NCBI GenBank assembly: GCA_017642935.1
Contig: JAEPOK010000001.1
Span: 1,240,001 to 1,304,000, forward strand
Reading direction: 5' to 3'
Source: Hyphomicrobiales bacterium
GTDB lineage: Bacteria > Pseudomonadota > Alphaproteobacteria > Rhizobiales > MH13
DNA length: 64,000 bases
Shown: piece after piece, positions 8,867 through 17,720 of the stretch
Layout of the letters: every line of letters starts with the position of its first letter
How positions within the stretch are numbered: position 1 is the stretch's first letter
Position numbers and translations under genes: made by a program
The notes under the pieces: generated by a model
Told to the model about the DNA's origin: nothing
The model's database searches: none
Seen by the model: the letters and a program-made list of their open reading frames with translations, nothing else

Positions 8867-9965
8867 CGGTGGCCTCACTGGCAACAGGTGCGGAAGACGC
8901 GGCTTTTGGCGATGGCTTCAACCGCAATTGATAGCGCACCAGCGTGTCGCAACCGAGCACAAAGAACAGCAACATGCCTTGGACGACGCGGGCCATCTTG
9001 TCTGACAGTCCTAGAGATATTTGCGCGGCCTCCCCGCCGAGGAAGGAGAGCGCCAGCAACAACCCAGCAAACAAGATGCCCCATGGGTTCAGTCGGCCGA
9101 GGAAGGCAACGATGATGGCCGTGAAGCCATAGCCAGGCGAGATAGTCGGGCGCAGCTCACCGATCGGGCCCGCAACTTCCATGATACCGGCCAGACCTGC
9201 CAATGCGCCGGAAAACATCAGCGCGCCATAGGTCAACGTCTTTGACGAGAAGCCTGCAAACCTGGCGGCGCGCGGTGCTTCGCCAACAACCTTGAAAGCG
9301 TGCCCAGCCAGCGTTCGGCTCATCACGAACCACATTACCGGCACGGCTGCGAAGGCAATCAAGATGCCGACATGCAGGCGCGAACCAGGCAGTGTGGCAA
9401 GCGACTGCTCGTCAGAAAAGTTGCGCGACTCCGGGAAGTTGAAGCCACCTGGGTCGCGCCATGGACCGCGCACCAGATAGTCCAAGATGAGCAGGGCAAT
9501 GTAGGCCAGCATCAAGGAGGTGAGGATTTCGTTGGCACGAAACTTCACCTTCAAGAAGGCCGGAATGCCGCCATAAAGTGCGCCGCCTACCATGCCGAGG
9601 ATCAACATGGTCGGCAGCGTCGCCCAACTGGTCCATTCAGGAAAGAGGATCGGAGGGATCGCGCCAAATATGGCGCCCATCGTGAACTGACCTTCGGCAC
9701 CAATGTTCCAGATGTTGGCGCGATAACAGACCGCCAAACCCAGAGCGATGAGGATCAAAGGCCCTGCCTTAAGAAGCAGCTCGTAGATTGACCAGAGTTC
9801 GGTTAGCGGGGCGATGAAATACTCGTAAAGCGCGGCAACCGGGTTGAATCCCATAACCGCGAACGTGATGCCGGACGTCAGGACCGTCAGGCCAAGCGCC
9901 ATAAACGGAGCGGCGATAAGCATGGTGCCGGACGGCGCATCGCGTTTGACCAGCTCAAGCTGCAT
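8856..9965 (-). CDS. ABC transporter permease (BMP/nucleoside type), first subunit
   Basis: First permease of the nucleoside-type importer, YufP-like, 369 residues with about 8-10 membrane helices. Family markers are ANIWNIGAEGQFTMGAIFGA (near residue 83), KFRANEILTSLMLAYIALL and the EAA-like loop KVVGEAPRAARFAGFS near residue 225. The start ATG 9965 lies inside the end of the ATPase gene (11-bp overlap) with GGAG seven bases upstream. The short C-terminal tail is Ala/Ser/Pro rich and cytosolic. Acts with the following permease and the double ATPase. Confidence 0.92.
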   Translation of the reverse strand: MQLELVKRDAPSGTMLIAAPFMALGLTVLTSGITFAVMGFNPVAALYEYFIAPLTELWSIYELLLKAGPLILIALGLAVCYRANIWNIGAEGQFTMGAIFGAIPPILFPEWTSWATLPTMLILGMVGGALYGGIPAFLKVKFRANEILTSLMLAYIALLILDYLVRGPWRDPGGFNFPESRNFSDEQSLATLPGSRLHVGILIAFAAVPVMWFVMSRTLAGHAFKVVGEAPRAARFAGFSSKTLTYGALMFSGALAGLAGIMEVAGPIGELRPTISPGYGFTAIIVAFLGRLNPWGILFAGLLLALSFLGGEAAQISLGLSDKMARVVQGMLLFFVLGCDTLVRYQLRLKPSPKAASSAPVASEATDAA

Positions 9966-11538
9966 CGGATTGCTCCGCCGGATCGGTTGCAGGAGTCGAA
10001 GGCTTGGCCGTCGGATCGCCGCCCATCAACAAGCCAAGCTGTTCCAGCGTGACGTGGGCGGCATCCAATGGTTCCGATAAGTGCCCGTGGGAAAGCACAG
10101 CGATCTTGTCGGAAATCTGCAGAAGCTCATCAAGGTCCTGGCTGATGACGATTACCGCTGTGCCTTTCTCTGCCAGGTCCATAATAGCCCGGCGGATGAA
10201 ACTGGCCGCTGCCGCATCGACGCCCCACGTAGGCTGGTTGACAACCAACACCTTTGGGTCGCGTGACAGCTCGCGCCCGACAACGAACTTTTGCAAGTTT
10301 CCGCCGGAAAGCGTCGAGGCTGCCGGATCGCCCTTCGCCGAGCGCACATCGAAGGCCTCACGGATCATGCTGGAAAGCTTGTGGATGGCCGAAAAGCGCA
10401 TCACACCGAGCGATCCGAGTGTGCCATCTTCGCGCGCTTTGCGGGTGATGAGTGCGTTTTCGCTCAGCGCCATGGCCGGCACAGAGGCATGCCCTGCCCG
10501 CTCTTCCGGCACGAAGGCCGCGCCTAGCCGGCGGCGCTTGGATATTGGCAGCGATCCAATTGGCTTGCCAGCCATGCGCACACCATCCAGATCGACCAGC
10601 GCTTCACCCGATAGGACGTCAAACAGTTCTTTTTGTCCGTTGCCGGCAACGCCGGCCACACCCATGATCTCACCGGCGTGGACACGAAGGGATAGGCTTT
10701 TCAAGCTCATGCCAAACAGGGTGCCGGGATTATGGCTCACATCGTTGAGCTCAAACATCAGCGGCGCGTCGGCGGCCAAGGCGCCAACCTTGCGCGTGAC
10801 CTCCGAGACATCTGAGCCCACCATGGCGCGCGCCAGGGACGCTGAGGATTCTTGCCGCGGATCGGTGCGGGCCACAACTTTGCCGTGCCGCATGACTGTT
10901 GCATCATCGCAAAGCGCCCGCACTTCATCGAGCTTGTGGGAAATGTAGAGGATGCTCTTCCCCTCGCTCGCCAACTGTCTGAGCACGCCGAAGAGGCTTT
11001 CGGCTTCTTGCGGCGTCAGCACCGATGTCGGCTCATCGAGAATAACGAGCGACGGCTTTTGCAAGAGGACCCGTAGGATTTCGACACGCTGGCGAACGCC
11101 GACGTCGAGATCGCCCACTGTGGCGTCAGGATCGACAGCCAACCCATAACGTTCGGCAAACGCGGAGAGCTCGGATTTAACGTCTTCGGGGGTCGGTTTG
11201 TGGTCGAGCGCCAGCGCGATGTTTTCGGCAACACTCATCGATTCAAACAGCGAAAAATGCTGAAAAACCATGCCAATACCCAAGGCGCGGGCTTCGTTCG
11301 GCGAATTCACAATTGTTGGCTTGCCGCGAATGACGATGCGCCCGGCGTCCGGCTGAAGCGTGCCGTATAGCATTTTCACTAGCGTCGACTTGCCGGCCCC
11401 ATTTTCGCCGAGCAGTGCGTGGATCGAACCTTCGGATATCGACAGGTCCACTCCGCCAACAGCGACAAGCGCGCCGAAGGATTTCGTCAGGCCCTCAACG
11501 GCCAAAAGCGGAACATCATTGCCCAAACGCAAGGTCAC
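9955..11538 (-). CDS. ABC transporter ATP-binding protein, double NBD (BMP/nucleoside type)
   Basis: Cytoplasmic ATPase with two fused nucleotide-binding domains, the YufO-type partner of BMP-family importers. Domain 1 (residues ~10-245) has Walker A GENGAGKST, signature-region DVGVRQRVEIL and Walker B LVILDEPTSVLT. Domain 2 (~265-505) has the degenerate P-loop GVAGNGQKEL, signature TLSGGNLQKFVVGREL and VLVVNQPTWGVD in place of a canonical Walker B with Glu, as is usual for this subfamily. 527 residues. The start is GTG at 11538; no strong ribosome site is visible, so a nearby start is possible. First gene of the four-gene operon; its promoter should lie in 11539-11705. Confidence 0.92.
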   Translation of the reverse strand: MTLRLGNDVPLLAVEGLTKSFGALVAVGGVDLSISEGSIHALLGENGAGKSTLVKMLYGTLQPDAGRIVIRGKPTIVNSPNEARALGIGMVFQHFSLFESMSVAENIALALDHKPTPEDVKSELSAFAERYGLAVDPDATVGDLDVGVRQRVEILRVLLQKPSLVILDEPTSVLTPQEAESLFGVLRQLASEGKSILYISHKLDEVRALCDDATVMRHGKVVARTDPRQESSASLARAMVGSDVSEVTRKVGALAADAPLMFELNDVSHNPGTLFGMSLKSLSLRVHAGEIMGVAGVAGNGQKELFDVLSGEALVDLDGVRMAGKPIGSLPISKRRRLGAAFVPEERAGHASVPAMALSENALITRKAREDGTLGSLGVMRFSAIHKLSSMIREAFDVRSAKGDPAASTLSGGNLQKFVVGRELSRDPKVLVVNQPTWGVDAAAASFIRRAIMDLAEKGTAVIVISQDLDELLQISDKIAVLSHGHLSEPLDAAHVTLEQLGLLMGGDPTAKPSTPATDPAEQSDAA

Positions 11539-11705
11539 CCAGGATGAACAGCGTGGCGCGCAAACGGCAAGCCCATCGATTGAACATGCCTATCCGCGCG
11601 CCACTTCTGGCAATCTAGTGCCTGTTTGACCGTTCCGGCAACTGCGACTTCAGCCAATCCTGCCGCAAAGCTGTGCACATTGGCCGCCTAGCCGCGGCAA
11701 AGTGC

Positions 11706-12698
11706 TCAACCGTTCGGCAGCAATACCGTCGCGCCCGTTGTCTTGCGAGCTTCTAAAGCCTTGTGGGCTTCAACGGCCTCGCTCAACGCAAACCGTTGGG
11801 CGATCGGGATTTTCACGGCTCCCGAGGCGACAACATCGAAGAGGTCATTGACGTTCTCTTCGAGCATAGCCCTCGTGGCGATGTGGGCAAAAAGCGTCGG
11901 TCGCGTGACGTAGAGACAGCCCTTCTGGCTCAGGATACCGAGGTTGAACGCCTCAACCGCGCCTGACGCGTTGCCGAAGGATGCGTAGAGGCCGAACGGT
12001 TTGATGCAATCTAGCGAGCGCTCAAACGTTGCTTTACCAACGCCGTCGAACACGACATCGCATTTTTCGCCATCGGTCAGCCGGGCGACTTCCTCGGCGA
12101 AGTCTTGGGTCGAATAGTTGATGCAGTGGGCATAACCATGCTCAAGCGCGATCGCGCATTTCTCATCTGACCCAGCAGTCCCGATGGCCGTTGCACCCAA
12201 ATGCTTGGCCCATTGCCCTGCGATTAGGCCGACGCCGCCCGCGGCCGCATGAAACAGCAAGGTGGTATCGGAGGTCACCTCATAGGTCTTGCGCAGCAGG
12301 TAGCGCGCCGTCATACCTTTGAGCATCATCGCGGCCGCCGTTTCATCGTCGATACTATCGGGCAGTCTGATCGCGATGTCGGCCTTGATGATACGATGGC
12401 GGGCGTAGCTTCCCAGTGGCCCGACATAGGCAACGCGATCGCCAACACTCAGGTCGGCAACTTCCGCGCCTATGGCGACAACCTTGCCCGACCCTTCATG
12501 GCCAGGCGTGAACGGCACGCCGTTGGGTGCCGGATAAAGGCCATCGCGAAAATAGACGTCGATATAGTTCAGGCCGATGGCGGCATGTTCGACGACAATT
12601 TCATCAGGACCTGGATTAGGCAGCGTGGCGTCTTCAAACTGCATGACTTCTGGACCGCCGGTCTGATGGATGATGATCCGCTGCGTTGGTGTCGTCAT
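11706..12698 (-). CDS. Quinone oxidoreductase, NADPH-dependent (zeta-crystallin type)
   Basis: Medium-chain dehydrogenase/reductase of the QOR family, catalysing one-electron or enone reduction of quinones with NADPH. Residues 30-60 hold the family stretch AIGLNYIDVYFRDGLYP, and the nucleotide-binding fold AAAGGVGLIAGQWAKHLGA is near residue 150. The structural-zinc cysteines of alcohol dehydrogenases are absent, as expected for this group. 330 residues. It stands alone, divergent from the UbiH-like gene across 107 bp; both deal with quinones, though a functional link is only inference. Confidence 0.9.
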   Translation of the reverse strand: MTTPTQRIIIHQTGGPEVMQFEDATLPNPGPDEIVVEHAAIGLNYIDVYFRDGLYPAPNGVPFTPGHEGSGKVVAIGAEVADLSVGDRVAYVGPLGSYARHRIIKADIAIRLPDSIDDETAAAMMLKGMTARYLLRKTYEVTSDTTLLFHAAAGGVGLIAGQWAKHLGATAIGTAGSDEKCAIALEHGYAHCINYSTQDFAEEVARLTDGEKCDVVFDGVGKATFERSLDCIKPFGLYASFGNASGAVEAFNLGILSQKGCLYVTRPTLFAHIATRAMLEENVNDLFDVVASGAVKIPIAQRFALSEAVEAHKALEARKTTGATVLLPNG

Positions 12699-12805
12699 GA
12701 GGGTTCGCTTTCAGCTGATGTCGGGAGGCTTGGTCGGCAGGATGCCGCATTGACCGGCCTCTGTCGAAGCGTCAGGTAGGGCATAGACAATCAAGGAGCA
12801 AGGAC

Positions 12806-14044
12806 ATGTCGACCGCGCCAACGCCTTTTGATGTGGTGGTTTCAGGCACCGGGCCGGCGGGCATGATTGCCAGCCTGTGCGCTGCGCGTGCCGGCCTTTC
12901 GGTGGCTTTGGTCGGGCCGGCGATCAACCTGGCCGACAAACGCACAACCGCCCTGCTGGCACCGTCGCTCGACACGCTTGAAACCTTGGGGCTTAGCGAA
13001 GCAGTCGCGGAGATCGGCACGCCACTGATGACAATGCGGCTGATGGATGGGTCGCGACGGCTTCTGCGCGCGCCGACCGTGTCCTTCGATGCTGAGGAGA
13101 TTGGACGGTCACTGTTTGGATTGAATTGCCCCAATGCCCCACTCAATCAGATGCTGAATAATGCGGTTTCCGATCGCAGTGAGATCACCCGTGTTGAGGG
13201 GTTGGTGGTCGGCTATGATCTTGGCGCGAAGCCTCTCGCCCTGACGCTCAAAGATGGCCAGGTCTTGCAAACACAAAGCGTGATCGCGGCTGACGGCAAG
13301 AACTCACTGGCCCGCGAAGCGGCGGACATCAAGGTGCGCCGTTGGTCCTATCCGCAGACAGCAGCGGTCGGCATCGTCAGGCACGCCAAACCGCATGATT
13401 ATATCTCCACCGAGTTCCACACCGAGACCGGGCCTTTCACCTTTGTTCCCATGCCGGATCAGGACGGTGCGCACCGTTCCAGCTTCGTCTGCGCTCTGGC
13501 ACCAGAAGATGCGGAAGCGCTGGCAGCCATGAACTTGCCCGAGGCGAGCCTTTTCCTGGAGAAGCGCTCACAGCACCTGTTTGGCGCGCTGGAGCTGGAA
13601 GACGCGGTGCAACTTTGGCCGTTGGAAGCCCTGGTGGCCAACGCTTTTGCGGCCAAGGGGGTTTTTCTCACCGGAGAAACGGCCCACACCTTCCCGCCCA
13701 TTGGCGCGCAGGGGCTCAACCTTTCCATTCGCGATGGCCGCGACGCAGTCGAGGTGATTGCCGGCGCGTTGAAAGACGGTGAGGAACCAACCTCTATGCT
13801 GATGGCGGCGCGTTATTCGGCCAAGCGCCGCGCCGATGTGTGGGCGCGTACCTTTGGCGTGGACGCGCTGAACAAATCCCTTCTCTCCGACAATCCCTTG
13901 ATGCAAGTCGGTCGTGCGGTGGCCATGTCGGCGACGCGTGTTTCGCCGAGTCTCAAAAAAGTGCTGATGGTGGCAGGGCTTGAGCCGTTTGGCCTGCGTA
14001 CCCTCGTCGATGGTATGCGCGAGGTTCTGCGCCCTGCCGCCTGA
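12806..14044 (+). CDS. UbiH/UbiF-family FAD-dependent monooxygenase
   Basis: Flavoprotein of the UbiH/Coq6 class that hydroxylates the aromatic ring of ubiquinone precursors. Three flavin motifs are visible: VVSGTGPAGMIASLCAARAG near residue 10 (dinucleotide fold), VIAADGKNSLAREAA near residue 165 (DG motif), and the third motif GETAHTFPPIGAQGLNLS near residue 290, where the usual G-D is G-E. 412 residues, typical. AAGGAG and AAGGAC precede the ATG. Which ring position it acts on cannot be told; alphaproteobacteria often use UbiL/UbiM/UbiH variants. Convergent with the AEC carrier gene, 9 bp apart. Confidence 0.9.
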   Translation: MSTAPTPFDVVVSGTGPAGMIASLCAARAGLSVALVGPAINLADKRTTALLAPSLDTLETLGLSEAVAEIGTPLMTMRLMDGSRRLLRAPTVSFDAEEIGRSLFGLNCPNAPLNQMLNNAVSDRSEITRVEGLVVGYDLGAKPLALTLKDGQVLQTQSVIAADGKNSLAREAADIKVRRWSYPQTAAVGIVRHAKPHDYISTEFHTETGPFTFVPMPDQDGAHRSSFVCALAPEDAEALAAMNLPEASLFLEKRSQHLFGALELEDAVQLWPLEALVANAFAAKGVFLTGETAHTFPPIGAQGLNLSIRDGRDAVEVIAGALKDGEEPTSMLMAARYSAKRRADVWARTFGVDALNKSLLSDNPLMQVGRAVAMSATRVSPSLKKVLMVAGLEPFGLRTLVDGMREVLRPAA

Positions 14045-14053
14045 CCAAGCCCG

Positions 14054-15016
14054 TTAGCGCGGGAAGAGATCAACCGGCAGATGACCGCCGGTGATCAGAA
14101 GGATCATTACGGTCAGTGTCGGAATCGATACCAGAGTGCCGACCAGCACCATGGATGAGGCGCGCTCCACCCAGACGTCATATTGGCGTGCCATCACGAA
14201 CACGTTCAGCGCAGGCGGCAGCGAAGCCATGAGGATCGCGGTGTAGACCCAGATCGGATCATAATCACCGGCCCAGGAGAGCAGCACCCAGATCAAAAGA
14301 GGGTGTAGTGCCAATTTCACGAACAGCAGCCACGGCACTTCGGTCGGCACGCGGGTCAGCGGCCGCAAGGCGATGGTCACCCCCATAGCAAAGAGCGCGC
14401 AAGGGGCGGCGGCTCCGCTTAGAAAATCGATAATGCGCTGTAACGGTCCCGGTGTCTGGAAATGAAAGGCTGCGGCCGCGATTCCCAAGGCGCTGGCAAC
14501 GATAAAGGGGTGGAAGACAATCTTGCGCGTTACCAGCAGCGCAATCTGCAAAGGCTTGTCCTTGGACGTACCGCTCATCGCCATCAGGATCGGCGTCAGG
14601 ATGAACTGCAATGCGTTGTCGAAGCAAAAGATCAAAGCCGTTGGCACCGCAGCGGGCGCGCCAAGGACCGAAAGCGTCAAGCCAGGCCCCATATAGCCGA
14701 TGTTGGAGTAAGACCCGGCGACGCCTTGCATGGCCGCTTCGCTCAAATTCCGGCCTCGGAAGGCTGCCACCAACGTTGCCAGCACATAGGCGAGAAACGC
14801 GGCTAGCGTTGTCACCACGATGAACGACCAGCCTTCCAGCTGATCGAGCGGCGTTGAGGACAACAGATCAAAAAACAGCGCTGGTAGGGCCAGATAGATG
14901 ATGAAGAAATTGAGCCAGGCCAGACCATCCTCTGGAAGCTTTGCCACGCGACCGGAGAAAAAACCTAGAAAAATCAATCCGAAAAAAGGTGCCACGAGGG
15001 CGAGGATGTCGGCCAT
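14054..15016 (-). CDS. AEC-family transporter (auxin efflux carrier/malate permease type)
   Basis: Inner-membrane carrier of the AEC family, whose bacterial members move malate, malonate or other small organic anions. The 320 residues form about ten hydrophobic segments in two halves. Family motifs include the N-terminal FFIIYLALPALFFDLL, the conserved VAGSYSNIGYMGPGL near residue 100 and ASLPPALNVFVMARQY near residue 265. ATG 15016 has AGGA about 5 bases upstream. Substrate unknown; the neighbours give no hint. Confidence 0.88.
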   Translation of the reverse strand: MADILALVAPFFGLIFLGFFSGRVAKLPEDGLAWLNFFIIYLALPALFFDLLSSTPLDQLEGWSFIVVTTLAAFLAYVLATLVAAFRGRNLSEAAMQGVAGSYSNIGYMGPGLTLSVLGAPAAVPTALIFCFDNALQFILTPILMAMSGTSKDKPLQIALLVTRKIVFHPFIVASALGIAAAAFHFQTPGPLQRIIDFLSGAAAPCALFAMGVTIALRPLTRVPTEVPWLLFVKLALHPLLIWVLLSWAGDYDPIWVYTAILMASLPPALNVFVMARQYDVWVERASSMVLVGTLVSIPTLTVMILLITGGHLPVDLFPR

Positions 15017-15179
15017 GGAGTCCTGCTCGACGACGCGGAGAAACTCGCCCTAACACGCGGACAAAAGGGTTGTAACCAGCCCAAGGGCGAACATCGCCAG
15101 CGGCTCGGCACCGAAGAATTGCCGAGCGGCTAGCCTTGGCGTATGAACCGGCGCCGTTCGAACCGGAGCCTTCCGCTTT

Positions 15180-16124
15180 TTGTCCCGTTCTCCCCTGTCA
15201 TCGCTGGCAAGCCGCTTATCCAATGTGCTTGGGTATGCGGTTCTGCGTTTGGTCAGCCTTCCTCTTGGTCTTTTGGGCCTGGAACGCGGCTCAGCTTTCA
15301 TGGGCTGGTGCTGGCGCACGCTTGCGCCAAAAACGAAACGCCATCCACGCGCACTTTCGCAGCTGGAAGCGGCGATGCCGGAGCTTTCACCGGGTGAGCG
15401 CGACGAGGTTCTGAGCGCCATGTGGGACAATCTTGGGCGGACGTTTGCCGAAGGAATGCTGCTTGACCGACTGTTGAAAGAGCCGGACCGAGTTGTCGTC
15501 GAGGACGAAACCCTTGCCGCCAAGCTGCAACAGCCGACCGAAGCCGGCCTTGGCACGATTTTCGTCTCCCTGCATTCAGGCAACTGGGAAGCGCTTGGTG
15601 TTCCCTTGGCAGAGCGGGGCCTGCGCGTCGCGGCGCTCTATCAAGCTGTGCAAAATCCGATGCTCGAACGCTATCTGTTGGCGCAACGCGAGAAGCTTTA
15701 TCGCGCCGGCATGATCTCCAAAGGATCGCACGCGATGAAACGTATCGTGCGGCTCTTACGATCGGGTGACGCGGTAGCGATGCTTGCCGATCACCGTCAG
15801 GCCAGGCGTGGCATCATGGTGCCGTTTTTTGGGCAAGATGCGCCGTCGACCCCCCTGCCCGCGACCTTGGCACTGCGCACCGGCGCCCGGCTCGTCCTCA
15901 CGCGCTGCCGGCGCGTTGGACCGGTGCGTTTTGCCGTCGATTTGCACGAAATCGCGGTCACACAAACCGATGACCACGACAAGGACGTTAAACAGGTCAC
16001 CAGCGCAATTCAGACACAGCTTGAAGCCTGGATCCGCGAGCGTCCGCAGGAATGGATGTGGGCGCATCGCAGATGGTCCAGAGAGGTTCGCGAGCCAAAC
16101 CAAGAAGCGTCAGCTCACCGCTAG
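15180..16124 (+). CDS. LpxL/HtrB-type lysophospholipid (lauroyl) acyltransferase
   Basis: Inner-membrane acyltransferase of the LpxL family, normally adding a secondary fatty acid to lipid A. Motif HSGNWEAL near residue 128 is the H-x4-E active site of the family, and MLADHRQARRGIMVPFFG near residue 200 is the second conserved block. 314 residues. The start is read as TTG at 15180, which brings in the amphipathic N-terminal helix seen in homologues; an ATG-started frame at 15143 runs in a different phase and gives no similarity. No strong ribosome site is evident. The physiological acceptor is inferred. Confidence 0.85.
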   Translation: MSRSPLSSLASRLSNVLGYAVLRLVSLPLGLLGLERGSAFMGWCWRTLAPKTKRHPRALSQLEAAMPELSPGERDEVLSAMWDNLGRTFAEGMLLDRLLKEPDRVVVEDETLAAKLQQPTEAGLGTIFVSLHSGNWEALGVPLAERGLRVAALYQAVQNPMLERYLLAQREKLYRAGMISKGSHAMKRIVRLLRSGDAVAMLADHRQARRGIMVPFFGQDAPSTPLPATLALRTGARLVLTRCRRVGPVRFAVDLHEIAVTQTDDHDKDVKQVTSAIQTQLEAWIRERPQEWMWAHRRWSREVREPNQEASAHR

Positions 16125-16199
16125 ACCAAAGCGTGGCTGGCCATTGTGCGGCGCAGCATGTCATGGTTGGCCAACCGTTTCTCTGCACAGGCACGTTCT

Positions 16200-17246
16200 A
16201 TGACCAAAACCCCGCACGCCTTTTTCCGCCCGCTGGCCATCGGTGCGCCGGAACCCTTTCGCGAGCCGCCGACCAAGGTGGAGCGTATGATCCATTTTGT
16301 TCCTCCGCACATCGAAAAAGTGGTGGCCAAACTTGGTGCGCTGATCCCGACGGTCGATGCCGTGCTCGGCAACCTGGAGGACGCCATCCCTGCCGATCAG
16401 AAAGAGGTTGCCCGAGCGGGTTTTGTGAAACTGGCCAAAGACAATGATTTTGGTGAAACCGGGCTTTGGAGCCGCATCAATTGCCTCAACTCCCCGTGGG
16501 TTCTTGATGATGTGACGACGCTTGTCAGCGAGATTGGCGACAAACTCGATGTCATCATGCTGCCCAAGGTCGAAGGTGCGTGGGACATCCACTATCTCGA
16601 TCAGTTGCTCGCCCAATTGGAAGCCAAGGCTGGCATCACCCGACCCATCCAAATTCACGCCATTCTTGAGACGGCCGAAGGCGTGAAGAACGTTGAAAGC
16701 ATCGCGACGGCCAGCCCGCGCATGCACGGCATGAGCCTTGGTCCGGCGGATCTTGCGGCCTCGCGCGGGATGAAGACAACGCGTGTCGGCGGCGGCCATC
16801 CGGACTATGTTGTTTTGGCCGACCAAGGCGACGAAGAGGGGTCTCGTAACGCCTATCAGCAGGACCTATGGCACTACACGCTGGGGAAGATGGTCGATGC
16901 CTGCATGTCGGCAGGCATCAAAGCCTTTTACGGCCCTTTTGGCGATTTTTCCGACCCTGATGCCTGCCGCGCCCAGTTCCGTAATGCCTTTCTTATGGGA
17001 TGCGCCGGCGCTTGGACGTTGCACCCAAGCCAGATCGACATCGCCCGCGAGGTGTTCAGCCCGCCGGCAGACGAAGTGAAGTTCGCTTTGCGCATCTTGG
17101 ATGCCATGCCGGACGGGACGGGCGCGGTGATGATCGATGGGAAAATGCAGGATGATGCGACGTGGAAACAGGCCAAGGTTTTGGCCGATCTGGCCAAACA
17201 AGTGGTGGCGCGCGACCCCTCGTTGGCCGAGCAGTATGGGCTTTGA
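16200..17246 (+). CDS. HpcH/HpaI aldolase/citrate lyase family protein, malyl-CoA-lyase-like
   Basis: CoA-ester lyase on a TIM-barrel fold. The order of blocks matches bacterial malyl-CoA/beta-methylmalyl-CoA lyases: NLEDAIPAD near residue 58 (metal-binding Glu/Asp region), [17 protein letters not shown] near residue 155, [14 protein letters not shown] near residue 178, and [16 protein letters not shown] followed by [17 protein letters not shown] near residue 260-300. Expected reaction: malyl-CoA to acetyl-CoA plus glyoxylate, or the methyl analogue. ATG 16200 is chosen over two upstream ATGs (16146, 16158), giving 348 residues. No other ethylmalonyl-CoA or serine-cycle gene is near, so the exact substrate is open. 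Confidence 0.82.
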   Translation: MTKTPHAFFRPLAIGAPEPFREPPTKVERMIHFVPPHIEKVVAKLGALIPTVDAVLGNLEDAIPADQKEVARAGFVKLAKDNDFGETGLWSRINCLNSPWVLDDVTTLVSEIGDKLDVIMLPKVEGAWDIHYLDQLLAQLEAKAGITRPIQIHAILETAEGVKNVESIATASPRMHGMSLGPADLAASRGMKTTRVGGGHPDYVVLADQGDEEGSRNAYQQDLWHYTLGKMVDACMSAGIKAFYGPFGDFSDPDACRAQFRNAFLMGCAGAWTLHPSQIDIAREVFSPPADEVKFALRILDAMPDGTGAVMIDGKMQDDATWKQAKVLADLAKQVVARDPSLAEQYGL

Positions 17247-17273
17247 TGTCGCAACCTTGTGTTTACCAAAGCG

Positions 17274-17306
17274 CTTGAAACTAGGCTTTAAGGCGCCTAG
17301 CTATTG
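17274..17306 (+). promoter_or_regulatory. Candidate RpoH (sigma-32) heat-shock promoter of hspQ
   Basis: CTTGAAA at 17274-17280 matches the -35 of heat-shock promoters, and CCTAGCTATT from 17296 is a partial match to the alphaproteobacterial -10 (C-Y-T-A-T-n-T), 18 bases after CTTG. The spacer and -10 also form an inverted repeat CTAGGC/GCCTAG (17281-17286 and 17295-17300). The start of hspQ lies about 20 bp downstream, with AAGGAG before it. Assignment is by pattern and gene identity. Confidence 0.45.
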
Positions 17307-17325
17307 CTGCTGAAGGAGATACGCC

Positions 17326-17646
17326 ATGCGTACAGCACGTTATGCCATCGGCGACGTCGTCAAACATCGCATCTACCCCTTCCGGGGCGTGGTGTTCGAT
17401 GTCGATCCGATTTTTAGCAACACAGAGGAATGGTGGGAAGCCATTCCGCCCGATGTTCGCCCACACAAAGACCAACCGTTCTACCATCTGCTTGCCGAAA
17501 ACGAGGAGACAGAATACGTCGCCTATGTCTCAGAGCAAAACCTTCTGCCAGACGACAGCGACAAGCCGCTGCGCAATGCACAGATCGCCGAGTTTTTCTA
17601 TGAAGGGCCGGATGGTGATTTGATTTATGCTGGTCAGGCCCATTAG
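17326..17646 (+). CDS. hspQ: Heat shock protein HspQ
   Basis: Small cytoplasmic heat-shock protein that in Enterobacteria promotes turnover of mutant DnaA and acts as a specificity-enhancing factor for Lon protease. The 106 residues fit the family throughout: KHRIYPFRGVVFDVDPIF (residues 13-30), FYHLLAENEETEYVAYVSEQ (near 55) and the acidic C-terminal segment AQIAEFFYEGPDGD. AAGGAG seven bases before the ATG. Single gene with a candidate heat-shock promoter upstream and a strong hairpin terminator downstream. Confidence 0.95.
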   Translation: MRTARYAIGDVVKHRIYPFRGVVFDVDPIFSNTEEWWEAIPPDVRPHKDQPFYHLLAENEETEYVAYVSEQNLLPDDSDKPLRNAQIAEFFYEGPDGDLIYAGQAH

Positions 17647-17670
17647 CAGCCTTTTCTAGCACCAGAAATA

Positions 17671-17700
17671 AAAAAGGCGGCCTGTTTTGGCCGCCTTTTT
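17671..17700. terminator. Bidirectional Rho-independent terminator
   Basis: Stem AAAAAGGCGGCC / GGCCGCCTTTTT (12 bp) with loop TGTTTT, A-run on one side and T-run on the other. It lies between convergent hspQ (ends 17646) and the ialB-like gene (ends 17721) and serves both. Confidence 0.92.
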
Positions 17701-17720
17701 TAGTTTCAAGCATTGAAGTG

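Noticed and set aside
7763-9115. A 450-codon open frame on the + strand across the BMP and permease genes
   Set aside because: It is antisense to two clear importer genes, its product is of low complexity for a protein (rich in Arg, His, Asp, Ala), and it matches no family; GC-rich genes often leave the opposite strand open.
15143-15397. An ATG-started frame overlapping the 5' end of the LpxL-type gene
   Set aside because: Arg/Pro/Ser-rich product without similarity; the TTG-started frame gives the expected N-terminal helix, so no frameshift is needed.
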